64,000 nt of DNA from Hyphomonadaceae bacterium (GCA_022844345.1 JALHLU010000001.1:186001-250000), one strand, 5' to 3'; positions 37,620-47,343 are shown, counted from the first letter of the stretch. Notes: a model not told the origin generated them from the sequence alone. Made by a program: numbers and translations.

Positions 37620-37836
37620 GCCGCTGACGCCTCGTCGCGTTCCATCTGCTCGCGGATCTTGCGGGCGTGGCCGTAGCCAAAGTTAAGGACGCCGGATTTC
37701 AGTTTCGTCCTCCCCGGAGTCGCGTGTCCCAATGATGGACCGAGGCGGGCATGCTTATCCGATTGGAGCGACGGCGCAATTGGGACGCCGCAATCAGGGC
37801 CATTGCACGCCTTGCACGCGCATGCTGGAAGGGCGG

Positions 37837-38742
37837 ATGCCGAGCGCCTCCCCATCAAATCTTATCAGCCGGACGCCACCCATTTTGATCGCCGTTGTCG
37901 GCGTGATGCTGGGGTGCATCATGGACGCGATGGTGAAGACGCTGGGGGCGGCTTATGGCGTCGTGCTGATCGCGACGGGCCGGTATGTTTTTGGCGCATT
38001 GTTTTCAGGCGCAGCAGTGGCGGTGGCGCGGGCGCGGTTGCCGGGAGCGGCGGGGATGCGGCGGCACGCGTTGCGCGCGGTGATCATCGCGGTCTGCTCG
38101 CTTCTGTTCTTCAACTGCCTGTCGATCCTGCCGATCGCGGAGGCGACGGTGCTGATCTTTTGCGCGCCGTTGATGATCGCACCGCTGGCGCGGCTGATCC
38201 TGGGGGAGCGTGTACGGGCAATGGCGGGGGTGGCTCTGGTCATCGGCTTTGCCGGGATGATTGTAACCGTGCAGGGCGCGGAAGACGCTGGCGACACTGC
38301 ACGGCGGCTGGAGGGTGTGCTGTCCGGCGTGTTTGCGGCGGCGCTCTATGCGCTGTCGATGGTTTTGCTGCGTCAGCTGGCGCGCAATGACAGCGCGGTG
38401 ACGACAGCTTTCCTGAGCAACCTTTTCCCGGCGGTTTACCTGCTTCCGTTTGCGTTGTGGCTTGGGGTGGCGCCGCAGCCGGCAGACCTGCCGCTGTTTG
38501 CGCTGACGGGGCTTACGGGTTTTGCGATGTGGTTCATGCTTACAGCTGCGTATGCGCGGGCGCCGGCGCAGAGCGTTGCGCCAGCGGAATATACGGCCCT
38601 GATCTGGAGCGCCCTGCTCGGCATCGTGTTCTTCGCCGAGACGCCGCGCTGGGAGGTCTGGACCGGGGCCGGCGTGATCGTGCTGGCAGTTATGCTTGCC
38701 GCGTGGGACAGCCGCCGCGCGCAGCAGAGGGCGGCAGCCTGA
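37837..38742 (+). CDS. EamA/DMT family transporter
   Basis: 301 residues, ten hydrophobic helices in two EamA repeats, with LSILPIAEATVLIFCAPLMIAPLARLILGERV in the first and the matching GFAMWFMLTAAYARAPAQSVAPAEYTALIWSALLGI in the second. Such proteins export metabolites or amino acids. The ATG at 37837 has GGAAGGG five to nine bases upstream; earlier in-frame ATGs (37732, 37822) lack one. Confidence 0.88.
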   Translation: MPSASPSNLISRTPPILIAVVGVMLGCIMDAMVKTLGAAYGVVLIATGRYVFGALFSGAAVAVARARLPGAAGMRRHALRAVIIAVCSLLFFNCLSILPIAEATVLIFCAPLMIAPLARLILGERVRAMAGVALVIGFAGMIVTVQGAEDAGDTARRLEGVLSGVFAAALYALSMVLLRQLARNDSAVTTAFLSNLFPAVYLLPFALWLGVAPQPADLPLFALTGLTGFAMWFMLTAAYARAPAQSVAPAEYTALIWSALLGIVFFAETPRWEVWTGAGVIVLAVMLAAWDSRRAQQRAAA

Positions 38743-38828
38743 TCAGCCGATCAGGTCGCTTGCCCGGGAACGAAAATTCCAGCAGCTTTCGCCCACTGAC
38801 CCCGCAGGGTCGGGAAATGGGGAGACAC

Positions 38829-39488
38829 ATGAAGCGCATTTTTGCCATGGCCGCACTGGCGGCCGGTTCGGGACTTGCTGCGGGCGCGGCCGACGCGCAG
38901 ATGGCCATCAGCGGCAGCGTCGGCACGACGGGCGCGACGGTCGAGGCGAAGGTCAAGGTTGCGCCGATCATCGCGCTGCGCGGGGGCTACAACTATTTCC
39001 AGTACGAAGCCGACGACACCTATGACGACATCGCCTATGCAGGCGATCTCGATCTTTCGACGGCGGGCGCGTTTGTGGATCTGCATCCGTTCGGCAACGC
39101 GTTCATGCTGACGGGCGGCGCCTATTTCGGCAAGAAGACACTCGACCTGTTCGCGACGCCGACGGCCAATGTGGAGATCGGCAGCCAGACCTATACGCCC
39201 GCGCAGGTGGGCACGCTGAACCTGACTGGCGACCTGGAAGACACTGCGCCATTCGTGGGGCTTGGCTGGGACTCCAGCTTCGACACCAAGGGGCTGACCT
39301 TCCGTTTCATCGCCGGCGCCATGTTCACGGGGACGCCGGACGTAAACCTCACGGCCACCGGCGGGACGTTGACGAATGATCCGGCGTTCCAGACGCAGCT
39401 GGCTGCGGAAGAGCAGAACCTGCAGGATGATATCGACGACTATGAAATCTTTCCGGTGGTCCAGCTCGGCTTGGCGCTGTCGTTCTAG
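38829..39488 (+). CDS. Small outer-membrane beta-barrel protein
   Basis: 219 residues: signal peptide (about 1-23, ADA-Q), then alternating strands with aromatic girdles (GGYNYFQYEADDTYDD, AFMLTGGAYFGKKTLD, DTAPFVGLGWDSSFD) and a C-terminal strand ending VVQLGLALSF, the Phe-terminated BAM signal. Probably an eight-strand barrel like OmpW/OmpA-type small porins or adhesion factors. GGGGAGA precedes the ATG, and a strong terminator follows. Confidence 0.82.
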   Translation: MKRIFAMAALAAGSGLAAGAADAQMAISGSVGTTGATVEAKVKVAPIIALRGGYNYFQYEADDTYDDIAYAGDLDLSTAGAFVDLHPFGNAFMLTGGAYFGKKTLDLFATPTANVEIGSQTYTPAQVGTLNLTGDLEDTAPFVGLGWDSSFDTKGLTFRFIAGAMFTGTPDVNLTATGGTLTNDPAFQTQLAAEEQNLQDDIDDYEIFPVVQLGLALSF

Positions 39489-39515
39489 ATCGAGCCGCAA
39501 TCATCCTGAAACGAA

Positions 39516-39551
39516 AGCGCCCCGCGGTTGATGCCGCGGGGCGCTTATTTG
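39516..39551 (+). terminator. Intrinsic terminator after the outer-membrane protein
   Basis: 13-bp perfect stem (39516-39528 with 39535-39547), six-base loop, T-containing tail. It also faces the convergent DUF3617 gene. Confidence 0.85.
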
Positions 39552-39570
39552 TTTGGAGGGATGCGCCAGC

Positions 39571-40056
39571 TTACTGCGCGCCGGGATTTTCCTTCAGAAA
39601 GCGCTCCGTCTCCTTGGCGACTTCATCCGGCGTGCAGGCGCCCTGGTAGGTGGCCTGCGCCTTCATCGAGAAGCCGACCGGGATCGGGCCGAGATTGGCT
39701 GAACCCTTGGCGTGGATGGTCATCGACTTGTCGGTGTGCAGCAGCGTGGCGTCGGCCGTGCCAGTCGTCTTGCCGTTGCAGATCAGCTTGAACAGGAAGC
39801 CGCCCTTGATGGCGCGGACGTTGTCGACCGAGCAGCCCTTCTCAAGGTCGCTGGCCAGCTTGGACAGCGTGATCTTCGATTTCTGCGGGATGAGGCACTC
39901 AAGGTTTTCCTCCTTGAGCGGCACGCCAGCGAGGCTGGTTTCCTGCATCCACTTGTATTTGCCGGGGGCGACCTGGACCGAGCCATCCTTCAGCGTGTCG
40001 GCGGTGGCGCCACACACGGCGAGCAGCGCGACGCCAGCGGTGATCAGAAGCCTCAT
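39571..40056 (-). CDS. DUF3617 family secreted protein
   Basis: 161 residues with a signal peptide (MRLLITAGVALLAVCGATA). The pattern VAPGKYKWMQETSLAGVPL...ECLIPQKSKITLSKLA...CSVDNVRAIKGGFLFKLICNG is that of DUF3617, small periplasmic proteins of unknown role with paired cysteines. The open frame starts at 40200, but GAGGAG lies just before the ATG at 40056. Confidence 0.85.
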   Translation of the reverse strand: MRLLITAGVALLAVCGATADTLKDGSVQVAPGKYKWMQETSLAGVPLKEENLECLIPQKSKITLSKLASDLEKGCSVDNVRAIKGGFLFKLICNGKTTGTADATLLHTDKSMTIHAKGSANLGPIPVGFSMKAQATYQGACTPDEVAKETERFLKENPGAQ

Positions 40057-40196
40057 CTCAAATCTCCTCGAACCTGAATCCGGCAACCCGAACCCTGCTG
40101 CGCTGGCCGCTGTTGATCTAGCCGGGCGCTCGCGAACATGAATGCCGGGTCCCACATGAACGCGGCCCGAATGAGGCGGCCGCGAAGCCGTCACAT

Positions 40197-40895
40197 TCAC
40201 GCCGCACGGTAGCCACGGACGGGCAGAACCGCCATCAGCAGCGCGCCCGCGATGTAGCCGCCAAGGTGCGCTTCCCAGCTGATGAGCATGCCGAGGGCGT
40301 AAGGCGCCACAACAACAAGCAGCACGTTGATCATGGCGAAGACCGCGCTGAACGTAACGAACTCGCGGGCCCAGAGCGGGCGCTTGCCGCCACGCGGGTC
40401 GAGCAGGAAGGCGGCCGCCATCAGGCCGGACGTTCCGCCCGAGGCGCCGATCAGGAAGGGCGCGTTGGCGTCAGCGAGCGCCAGGTAAAGCGCCGAGCCG
40501 CCCACGACGGAACCGACGAACAACAGCATCCAGAAGCCCCAGCCGCGCACATCGTTGCCGAGCGCGCGGGCGACCGGCGTGCCGAAGGCGAGCAGCATCA
40601 GCGAATTGATAATCACGTGCGTCCAGTCGACGTGCAGTAGCGCGGTGGAAACCAGCGTGATCAGGCCGGAGATGTGATCGGGGTAGACTTCGGGTGAGCC
40701 GGCCGGCGCCCAGAAGCGGAAGGGGGCGATGGCATAGTCCCACATGATCCGGTCCTGGTCGTCGCCGGACGAAAAGGTGACAAGCGCGTGCAGCACGACC
40801 AGGAGCGCCGACATCAGGATGACGAGCAACGGCGCGTTGATGATGGGCTGGCGCGGTCCAGCATTCGAACGTGGAGGGTTGAGCTGATCTGGCAT
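40197..40895 (-). CDS. Rhomboid family intramembrane serine protease
   Basis: 232 residues, about six membrane helices. HVDWTHVIINSLMLLAFG holds the HxxxN-type region, GASGGTSGLMAA supplies the GxSG nucleophile serine, and AHLGGYIAG supplies the catalytic histidine. The protein cleaves transmembrane helices of unknown substrates. It starts downstream of the GNAT gene in the same direction. Confidence 0.88.
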   Translation of the reverse strand: MPDQLNPPRSNAGPRQPIINAPLLVILMSALLVVLHALVTFSSGDDQDRIMWDYAIAPFRFWAPAGSPEVYPDHISGLITLVSTALLHVDWTHVIINSLMLLAFGTPVARALGNDVRGWGFWMLLFVGSVVGGSALYLALADANAPFLIGASGGTSGLMAAAFLLDPRGGKRPLWAREFVTFSAVFAMINVLLVVVAPYALGMLISWEAHLGGYIAGALLMAVLPVRGYRAA

Positions 40896-40943
40896 AAAGC
40901 GAACATGGAGGCTGGGCGCGCCGGGGGCAATGGGTAGAACGGG

Positions 40944-41477
40944 CTAGAGCCCCTTCCCCATGCGGACGCCGGGGACGTCTATGCCGTCTTTCGAGGCGGC
41001 GGTTATACGTTCGATGTCGTGGTAGCCGCAGGCGCGATAGAGCGGCTCACCGGACATCGTAGCCATGAGTTCCACGGCCTTGAAGCCGGCCTCGCGGGCG
41101 GCGTTCTCGCAGATCTGGAGGATCAGGCGGCCAACGCCCCGGCGGGCGAAGTCCGGATGCGTATACATGGCGCGGATGCGGGCGGCGTCCTTGCCCATGT
41201 CGAGCAGGGCCGCGTTGCGCTGGGACGTGGAATGGTCGCCGCCATAGAGCGTGGCGCGCCGGGACCAGCCGCCGCAGCCGGCCAGCCTGCCCTCGTCTTC
41301 CACCAGAAAATATGTGCGGTCGGCGATCAGCTGGGTGTCGAGGCCCATGATGGATTTCGAGAGCTCGACCTGTCCGGGATCGAGGAAGACCTTCAGGTGC
41401 TCGGCGATGGCGACATCCATCAGGGCCCGGACGGCGGGCAGGTCGGCTTCGGTGGCGAGGCGGTGAGTGAAGGCCAT
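40944..41477 (-). CDS. GNAT family N-acetyltransferase
   Basis: 177 residues with the acetyl-CoA-binding block MYTHPDFARRGVGRLILQICENAAREAGFKAVEL and the preceding FLVEDEGRLAGCGGW strand. Substrate unknown. It is 48 bases upstream of rhomboid on the same strand and divergent from the methyltransferase gene. Confidence 0.88.
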   Translation of the reverse strand: MAFTHRLATEADLPAVRALMDVAIAEHLKVFLDPGQVELSKSIMGLDTQLIADRTYFLVEDEGRLAGCGGWSRRATLYGGDHSTSQRNAALLDMGKDAARIRAMYTHPDFARRGVGRLILQICENAAREAGFKAVELMATMSGEPLYRACGYHDIERITAASKDGIDVPGVRMGKGL

Positions 41478-41581
41478 GGCGGACCCGAACGCTGCGTTAT
41501 CCCGGCAACCTCGTATCGAGGGCCTGCTTGTTGTCGAGGATGAAATGCTGAATATGCCCTCGGGAAACGAGGCAACGATTC

Positions 41582-42184
41582 ATGTTCAGGCAGGAAGCGG
41601 CATGGATTGCCGCGCGGATCGCAGCGCTCGACCCGGCGGATGTCGGCACGGTCGCCAATATCGGATCATCGACCCTGCAGTTTCGCACCCAGCGGCAGCC
41701 ATGGGTGGACGCCGAGCTGTTCGCGCCGCTGCGGACGCGGGGCGTGCCGGTGGTGCATGTCGACCTCAAGGCGGAAGAAGGGGTGGACCTGATCGGCGAC
41801 ATATTGAGCGAGGATGGCTATGCCGCCGTAAAGGCGTACCGGCCGCGAACGGTCCTGCTGTGCAACATTCTCGAGCATGTCCACGAGCCGGACCGGATGA
41901 CGCGGCGGGCCTTCGACCTGGTTGAGCCGGGCGGTCGGCTGATCGTATCGGTGCCGCGCAGCTATCCGCACCACCGCGACCCGTTCGACACGATGTACCG
42001 GCCAACCCCGCAGGAAGTCGCAGCGCTGGTGCCGGAGGCGCAGATGGCGGAGGGCGAGATCCTGCCGACCGAGTATCACTGGCACGACATCTGGCGAAAT
42101 CCGAAGAAGCTGCAGCGCAAGCGCGCCCTCTGGCTGTTCGTGAAGTACAAGGTGACGATGGTGGTGCTCGCGAAGGCGGCCTAG
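41582..42184 (+). CDS. Probable class I SAM-dependent methyltransferase
   Basis: 200 residues. Motif I-like VANIGSSTLQFR, an acidic end of strand 2 (VPVVHVDLKAEEGVDL), motif IV-like VLLCNILEHVHEPD and VEPGGRLIVSVPRSYPHHRDP together resemble Methyltransf_11-type enzymes that act on glycans or lipids. Motif I (GSS) is less glycine-rich than usual. Target unknown. Confidence 0.72.
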   Translation: MFRQEAAWIAARIAALDPADVGTVANIGSSTLQFRTQRQPWVDAELFAPLRTRGVPVVHVDLKAEEGVDLIGDILSEDGYAAVKAYRPRTVLLCNILEHVHEPDRMTRRAFDLVEPGGRLIVSVPRSYPHHRDPFDTMYRPTPQEVAALVPEAQMAEGEILPTEYHWHDIWRNPKKLQRKRALWLFVKYKVTMVVLAKAA

Positions 42185-42195
42185 CGAAAACGACG

Positions 42196-42223
42196 GAGGG
42201 CCCGCCGTTGAAGGCAGGCCCTC
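42196..42223 (-). terminator. ilvC terminator (bidirectional)
   Basis: GAGGGCC (42196-42202) pairs with GGCCCTC (42217-42223), extended inward by GCC/GGC across one mismatch; six-base loop. On the minus strand it is followed by CGTCGTTTT. It also ends the methyltransferase transcript from the other side. Confidence 0.7.
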
Positions 42224-42254
42224 GTTTGCATTTCTCGCCGGGGGAGCCCCGAGC

Positions 42255-43274
42255 CTAGTTCCGCTTGCGGTCGACGAGGCGGTTGGATTTCGACCACTGC
42301 ATCATGCCGCGAAGCTTCTCGCCGACTTCCTCGATCGGATGATTGCTCATCTTGTTGCGCATGGCCTGGAAGGACGGCGCGCCGGCCTGGTTCTCGAGCA
42401 CCCAGTCGCGGGCGAAGCGGCCGGACTGGATATCGTCCAGCACCTTCTTCATCGCAGCCTTCGTATCGGACGTGATGATGCGCGGGCCGGTGACGTATTC
42501 ACCGAACTCGGCGGTGTTGGAGATCGAGTAGTTCATGTTGGCGATGCCGCCTTCGTAGATGAGGTCCACGATCAGCTTCACTTCGTGGAGGCATTCGAAG
42601 TAGGCCATCTCCGGCGCGTAGCCAGCTTCGACCAGGGTTTCGTAGCCGGCCTTGATCAGTTCAACGAGGCCGCCGCAGAGCACGGCCTGTTCGCCGAACA
42701 GATCGGTTTCGGTCTCTTCGCGGAACGAGGTCTGGATGACGCCGGCGCGGGTGTTGCCGATAGCTTTCGAGTAGGAGAGCGCCACAGCCTGCGCGACGCC
42801 GGTGGCGTCCTGATGGATGGCGATGAGGCCCGGCAGGCCGCGGCCCTGCGTGTATTGATTGCGCAGCGTGTGGCCGGGACCCTTGGGCGCCGAGAGCGAC
42901 ACGTCCATGTCGGCGCGCGGCTTGATGAGGCCGTAGTGGATGTTGAAGCCGTGGCCGAACATCAGGTGCTGGCCCTTGCGGGTGTGCGGCTCAATCTCGT
43001 TGGCGTACATCACGGCCTGCTTTTCGTCAGGCGTGAGGATCATCATCACGTCAGCCCATTTGGCGGCCTCGGTGGGCGTGACCACTTTCAAGCCCTCCTG
43101 CTCGGCCTTGGGCTTCGAGGCTGAGTTGGGCTGCAGGCCGACGACTAGATCCTTTACGCCGGACTCGCGCAGGTTGAGCGCGTGGGCATGGCCCTGGCTG
43201 CCATAGCCAATGACGGCGACCTTCTTCGACTGGATGATGCCAATGTCGGCGTCGGCTTCGTAGTAGACTTTCAT
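42255..43274 (-). CDS. ilvC: IlvC, class I ketol-acid reductoisomerase
   Basis: 339 residues (short, class I) for the second common step of isoleucine and valine synthesis. N-terminal NADPH-binding [17 protein letters not shown] and the C-terminal knotted domain with the metal ligands in [16 protein letters not shown] and [13 protein letters not shown] are intact. It is separate from ilvBN, with a convergent plus-strand gene between them, so it has its own promoter. I see no attenuator in its 180-base upstream region. Confidence 0.96.
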   Translation of the reverse strand: MKVYYEADADIGIIQSKKVAVIGYGSQGHAHALNLRESGVKDLVVGLQPNSASKPKAEQEGLKVVTPTEAAKWADVMMILTPDEKQAVMYANEIEPHTRKGQHLMFGHGFNIHYGLIKPRADMDVSLSAPKGPGHTLRNQYTQGRGLPGLIAIHQDATGVAQAVALSYSKAIGNTRAGVIQTSFREETETDLFGEQAVLCGGLVELIKAGYETLVEAGYAPEMAYFECLHEVKLIVDLIYEGGIANMNYSISNTAEFGEYVTGPRIITSDTKAAMKKVLDDIQSGRFARDWVLENQAGAPSFQAMRNKMSNHPIEEVGEKLRGMMQWSKSNRLVDRKRN

Positions 43275-43456
43275 GGCGGTCTCACCTTCAGAACTCGCCG
43301 GTCAATACGTGAACGGCAGGCTTCCGCAAGTCGCAATCCACCTCGGGAAATCAAGGCAAAGAGCTGCGCATTAGCCCTTCCGGCGGGTCGCATTTCACTT
43401 TGGTGGCCTGCCTATTGCAAGGTTTTCCCCCAAAGTGATGCGGGGAAAGCTCTGTC

Positions 43457-45100
43457 GTGACCCAGGATAATACGCTTCCGGCGGTCGGACGGTCGCTTCT
43501 GTCGCGCACTTTGGGGCTTCCGCACGATGCACTCACCGTCGCTTTTGCGTGCGTAGCGGTGCTCGCGGCCCTGCGGTTCTTGGTTTTCTTTCCGTTGGCG
43601 CAAGGCGAGTTTGGCTATGCCGCCTGGGTTGAGGACGACTTCTTTTACTACGCAGTAATTGCCCAGAACCTTGCCGATACCGGACAATCGACGTTCGACG
43701 GCGTGACCCTTTCCAATGGCTACCACCCGCTCTGGATGCTGGTCTGCACTGCGCTCGCCGCTGTCTTCGACATCCACTCGCCGGGGTTTTTCATCGCCAT
43801 CTTCGTAGTTCAGACGCTGCTGGTGGTGGCGGGCGTGTGGGCGTTTACGGCGCTGGGACGCAAAGCGGTCAGCGCAGGGTTTCTTGGGCAGGCAGCACTG
43901 ACGGTTGGCTCAACCGTTTACGGCGTCTGCCTGACGATATGGGCCGCGAACGGAATGGAAGTCGCCCTGCTCGCGCCCCTCACGCCCATGCTGCTCCTTT
44001 CGGCCTGGAAGTTCTGTGAGAATCCCGACCTGCGCGGGGCCTTCATCGCGGCGGCGCTTCTGTGCGCGAACATCCTTTCCAGGTTGGACATGGTCATCGT
44101 GTTCGCCCCGCTTGGCCTGGGGATCCTGGTCCTTCTGCTCCGCCGTCAGGGCCTGGCCGCGGTGCTGAAGCTTTCTCCGGCGCTTGCGGCGTTTATCCCG
44201 CTGGCGATCTATCTGATCATCAACGTTGCGGTGTTCGGCAGCGCGATGCCGATCTCGGGCCAGGCAAAGCGCCTTATGGTTGAGGGTGCGCAGTTCGGAT
44301 TCTCGGCGAAATCCATCCAGTCATTTTTCGCCACACCAAACCTCAACTTCTACATTTCTCCGGTCGGCGTAACGCTGGTGACGATCGCCGGCGCCGCTGC
44401 TGTGCTTGCCATCAAACGCCTGCGCTCCACGTGGGCGGGGACGGGGTTCCTGCTGCTGGTTCTCGGTGTCGCCCTTTTCTATGAGCAGGCTGCGGTGACC
44501 AGCGACTGGAAGCTGTGGCCCTGGTATTTCTTTCCGCTGATGTTCACTGCCGGGATCGGCGCCAGCATCCTGACCGAAGTGGCGCTGAAGCAGACGCCCT
44601 TGAAGGCAATGCCCGCCGCCGTCTGGCTTGCGCCGGTGCTGTGCGGCCTGCTTGTGGGGTTTGCGCTGAAGGCAAACACATGGCTGATCAATAGTCCGCC
44701 GTCCGTGAGCAATGCCCTCTACACGCGCGCCTTGCCTCTGCGCGAATTCGCGCTGGCCAACCCGGGACGCTATGCGATCGGCGATGGCGGCGGGGCGGCG
44801 GGCTTTCTGATCCCCGGCGCGATCACGCAGCTGGAGGGCCTCGTCAATGACGAGCACTATCTTGAAGAGCTGAAAGCTGGGGGGTCGCTCTACGCGTCCC
44901 TGAAGCGGCAGAATATCGACTACTACATCACGTCGCTCGACTACGCCGAAGGCGCGGGATGCGTCGACCTGGTCGAGCCTGTTCAGGGCGGGCCGCGGGT
45001 ATCGCGCATCAAGGAAACGGCTTGTGAAAAGCCGATCTTCACCAACCGCACGGACTGGATCCAGTCCCAGGTGTGGGATGTGCGTGACGGCCTGAACTAG
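43457..45100 (+). CDS. Polytopic membrane protein, probable GT-C glycosyltransferase
   Basis: 547 residues, about ten to eleven membrane helices and a soluble C-terminal region (about 430-547). The first periplasmic loop reads WVEDDFFYYAVIAQNLADTGQSTFDG and SNGYHPLWMLV, the acidic DD motif and fold typical of GT-C lipid-linked sugar transferases (PMT/ArnT type). Neither donor nor acceptor is known. It is convergent with the lipoprotein gene. Confidence 0.75.
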   Translation: MTQDNTLPAVGRSLLSRTLGLPHDALTVAFACVAVLAALRFLVFFPLAQGEFGYAAWVEDDFFYYAVIAQNLADTGQSTFDGVTLSNGYHPLWMLVCTALAAVFDIHSPGFFIAIFVVQTLLVVAGVWAFTALGRKAVSAGFLGQAALTVGSTVYGVCLTIWAANGMEVALLAPLTPMLLLSAWKFCENPDLRGAFIAAALLCANILSRLDMVIVFAPLGLGILVLLLRRQGLAAVLKLSPALAAFIPLAIYLIINVAVFGSAMPISGQAKRLMVEGAQFGFSAKSIQSFFATPNLNFYISPVGVTLVTIAGAAAVLAIKRLRSTWAGTGFLLLVLGVALFYEQAAVTSDWKLWPWYFFPLMFTAGIGASILTEVALKQTPLKAMPAAVWLAPVLCGLLVGFALKANTWLINSPPSVSNALYTRALPLREFALANPGRYAIGDGGGAAGFLIPGAITQLEGLVNDEHYLEELKAGGSLYASLKRQNIDYYITSLDYAEGAGCVDLVEPVQGGPRVSRIKETACEKPIFTNRTDWIQSQVWDVRDGLN

Positions 45101-45118
45101 AAACCGCTTACCGCTTGC

Positions 45119-45643
45119 TCAGCCCGGACGGCCTTCGGGGTCGGGTTCGGTGATCTGGGGGCCGGGGTCGGGAACGCTCATGTCCATCGTGGCCTTGAGA
45201 TCGCCCGCGGCGTCCTTGCCCCAGACGGTGACATAGCGGCCCTTCTCGATCTCCTGGCCGCCGGAGCTGATCACATAGAGGCCGGTGGTGACGGCAAGAT
45301 CGCCCGAGGCCGAGCCGTGGCCGCCATCGGGCGTCCAGTTGACCATGAAGCCGGGGGGCGAGCCTTCGAAGCCGGCGGCGATGGCTTCGGCGCCCTGCAC
45401 CACTGCGCCCGGCTGCAGGAACTTCGAATCCGTCGCGTGCATGTATTTGAGGAAGGCGGCCTTGAGGCCTTCGGCCTTCGCCATGGCGGCAAAGTCGCGA
45501 TCGGCCTGCATGGCGGCTTCGAGCGTGGCTTCAGGTGTAGTCTTCACATGGACGTCGACGCCAACGCCGACTTCCCCGGAACAGGCGACGACCAGCGACA
45601 GCAGCACAGCGCCGAATGCGTAGCGATACGGATTGCGTTTCAT
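45119..45643 (-). CDS. NTF2/DUF4440-like lipoprotein
   Basis: 174 residues with lipobox LVVAC (Cys21). The mature region (about 40-160) has the SnoaL/DUF4440 pattern: ADRDFAAMAKAEGLKAAFLKYMHATD at the start and RYVTVWGKDAAGDLKATMDMS near the end. Such domains bind small molecules or act as accessory subunits. It overlaps ilvN by four bases as the last gene of the ilvBN transcript. Confidence 0.78.
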   Translation of the reverse strand: MKRNPYRYAFGAVLLSLVVACSGEVGVGVDVHVKTTPEATLEAAMQADRDFAAMAKAEGLKAAFLKYMHATDSKFLQPGAVVQGAEAIAAGFEGSPPGFMVNWTPDGGHGSASGDLAVTTGLYVISSGGQEIEKGRYVTVWGKDAAGDLKATMDMSVPDPGPQITEPDPEGRPG

Positions 45644-46227
45644 CCTGCCTTCTCCTTCCCTCGTTGGATGCTGAGCACGCCTGTGCGCGAGACCTCGACG
45701 AGGCCGAGGGGGCGCATGAGCTCGACGAACTGGTCGATCTTCTGGCTGGCGCCGGTGAGTTCGAAGATGAAGCTCTCGTTCGTGGTGTCGATCACGTGGG
45801 CGCGGAAGATTTCGGAGATGCGCAAGGATTCCACGCGCTTCTCCCCCGTGCCGGCGACCTTCACGAGGGCGAGTTCGCGCTCGATGCCCCCGGTGGAGTT
45901 GGTGACGTCGATCACCTTGGCGACGGGCACAAGTCGAAGAAGCTGCTGCTCGATCTGTTCGAGGACGTGGTTGGTGCCCGAGGTGACGATGGTGATGCGC
46001 GACTGGTGCGCGTTGCGATCGATCTCGGCGACCGTGAGCGATTCAATGTTGTAGCCGCGCGCGGCAAACAGGCCGACGACTCGGGCGAGCACGCCCGGTT
46101 CGTTATCGACGATGCAGGCGAGCGTGCGCCGCTCGATCAGCTCGGTCGAGGGCGTCATGTCATAGGCGGAGGCGGGATCCTCGCGGCCATTCTTCGGCGA
46201 CAGGCGGGCGCGGGGCGCACGGGACAT
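45640..46227 (-). CDS. ilvN: IlvN, acetolactate synthase regulatory subunit
   Basis: 195-residue small subunit that confers valine feedback on IlvB. The N-terminal ACT domain (about 28-100: ACIVDNEPGVLARVVGLFAARGYNIESLTVA) and the C-terminal ALS_ss_C domain are complete. Usually ilvN directly follows ilvB; here two unrelated genes separate them. Its start overlaps the upstream hypothetical gene as TGATG. Confidence 0.95.
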   Translation of the reverse strand: MSRAPRARLSPKNGREDPASAYDMTPSTELIERRTLACIVDNEPGVLARVVGLFAARGYNIESLTVAEIDRNAHQSRITIVTSGTNHVLEQIEQQLLRLVPVAKVIDVTNSTGGIERELALVKVAGTGEKRVESLRISEIFRAHVIDTTNESFIFELTGASQKIDQFVELMRPLGLVEVSRTGVLSIQRGKEKAG

Positions 46228-46778
46228 CAGGTGACCTCCTTCAGTTTCTCGCCGCGGCGGACGGGATCGACCGCCTGGAACACTTCGGCCATGAACTTGC
46301 GGCGCTGTACCGTGAGCCCGGCGATTGCATCACGATCCGGGCCGGGCGAATAGCCGGACTTGTCGACCAGCGTGTAGGCGTCAACCAGCGTATCAAGCGC
46401 GGGGTGGCGGCGGCCCTGGAAGCCAGCTTCCTTGTCCTTGCCATAGTCGCCATCTTCGCGATTGGGGAAAAACAAGCGACCGCGATCTATGAGTGCGGAA
46501 AGCTGGGCGCGCACGGCGGAGCGCCGGCTGGGGAATTCCGGGTCGCTATAGGAGACGCCCTTCTCCGCAACCATTTCCTGCGCGGCGGCCAGCAGCGCGA
46601 TCACTTCGTCGGACCAGCGGATAATGTCGCTGTCGTGCGCCATCTTCATGGCGACGGCGTTGCGTTTTTCCTGCCGGTCGACCAGCCGCATGTTGAGAAT
46701 GAAGGAGGCAAGCGCCAGCACAGCCGAGCCGATGGCAAGCCAGTGTTCGATCCCGAGGCTGTCGAAGAATTCCTGCAT
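46227..46778 (-). CDS. Hypothetical membrane-anchored protein inside the ilv operon
   Basis: 183 residues. A single membrane helix (about 14-32) followed by a basic, helical cytoplasmic-type region (VDRQEKRNAVAMKMAHDSDIIRWSDEVIALLAAAQEMV) and FFPNREDGDYGKDKEAGFQGRRHPALD. I recognise this style from small uncharacterised proteobacterial membrane proteins but know no function. It is coupled to ilvN by a TGATG overlap. Confidence 0.78.
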   Translation of the reverse strand: MQEFFDSLGIEHWLAIGSAVLALASFILNMRLVDRQEKRNAVAMKMAHDSDIIRWSDEVIALLAAAQEMVAEKGVSYSDPEFPSRRSAVRAQLSALIDRGRLFFPNREDGDYGKDKEAGFQGRRHPALDTLVDAYTLVDKSGYSPGPDRDAIAGLTVQRRKFMAEVFQAVDPVRRGEKLKEVT

Positions 46779-46791
46779 GGTGTCCTCTCGC

Positions 46792-47343
46792 CTATGGCTT
46801 CATGCGGTCGGCGCCGCAAGCATCGTGGGTGGACGTCGGAATGGCGTAGGCCTGCCACACGACCGGACCCGCTGCTGCGCCGACGCCGGCAGAGTCGACT
46901 ACGGCCTGCAGACGATCGGTGAGCACAGATAGGACCGCGACTTCGGCGCAATCTGTTCCGGCACGCGGACGCTCGAAGTAATGTTGATCGCCCTGCAACC
47001 GGACGAAATTCCAACCTGCATCCGAGATCGCCACAAACACCCCGGCATCAAGTTCGCCGCTCACGACATCCTCCGACTGGAACAGAAGACAGGTCATCTT
47101 CGGCGGATTATTGTAGTCGGCAGCGATGACGGTTTCGCAGCTTTCGATCACGCGAACACCCATCGGCGGCACGATTCCGATGACGCTCGGCAGCGCGGCG
47201 TCCGCGCCAAGAGGATCGCCGCCGGCAAGCTCGCCTGGCGGAAGGCCGGCCTCGGCTTGCGCAGGCGGCGCGCCCTCAAGCGCCGGGGGCGGCGGCTCGC
47301 AGGCAGCGAGCGCAAGTACAAGAATAGAGAAAAAGCGCTTCAT
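46792..47343 (-). CDS. Hypothetical lipoprotein inside the ilv operon
   Basis: 183 residues: lipobox LALAAC (Cys15), a long proline/alanine-rich linker (16-50), then a compact domain with four cysteines (CETVIAADYNNPPKMTCLLF and two later). No family recognised. It lies 90 bases after ilvB and 13 before the next gene in the same direction. Confidence 0.72.
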   Translation of the reverse strand: MKRFFSILVLALAACEPPPPALEGAPPAQAEAGLPPGELAGGDPLGADAALPSVIGIVPPMGVRVIESCETVIAADYNNPPKMTCLLFQSEDVVSGELDAGVFVAISDAGWNFVRLQGDQHYFERPRAGTDCAEVAVLSVLTDRLQAVVDSAGVGAAAGPVVWQAYAIPTSTHDACGADRMKP

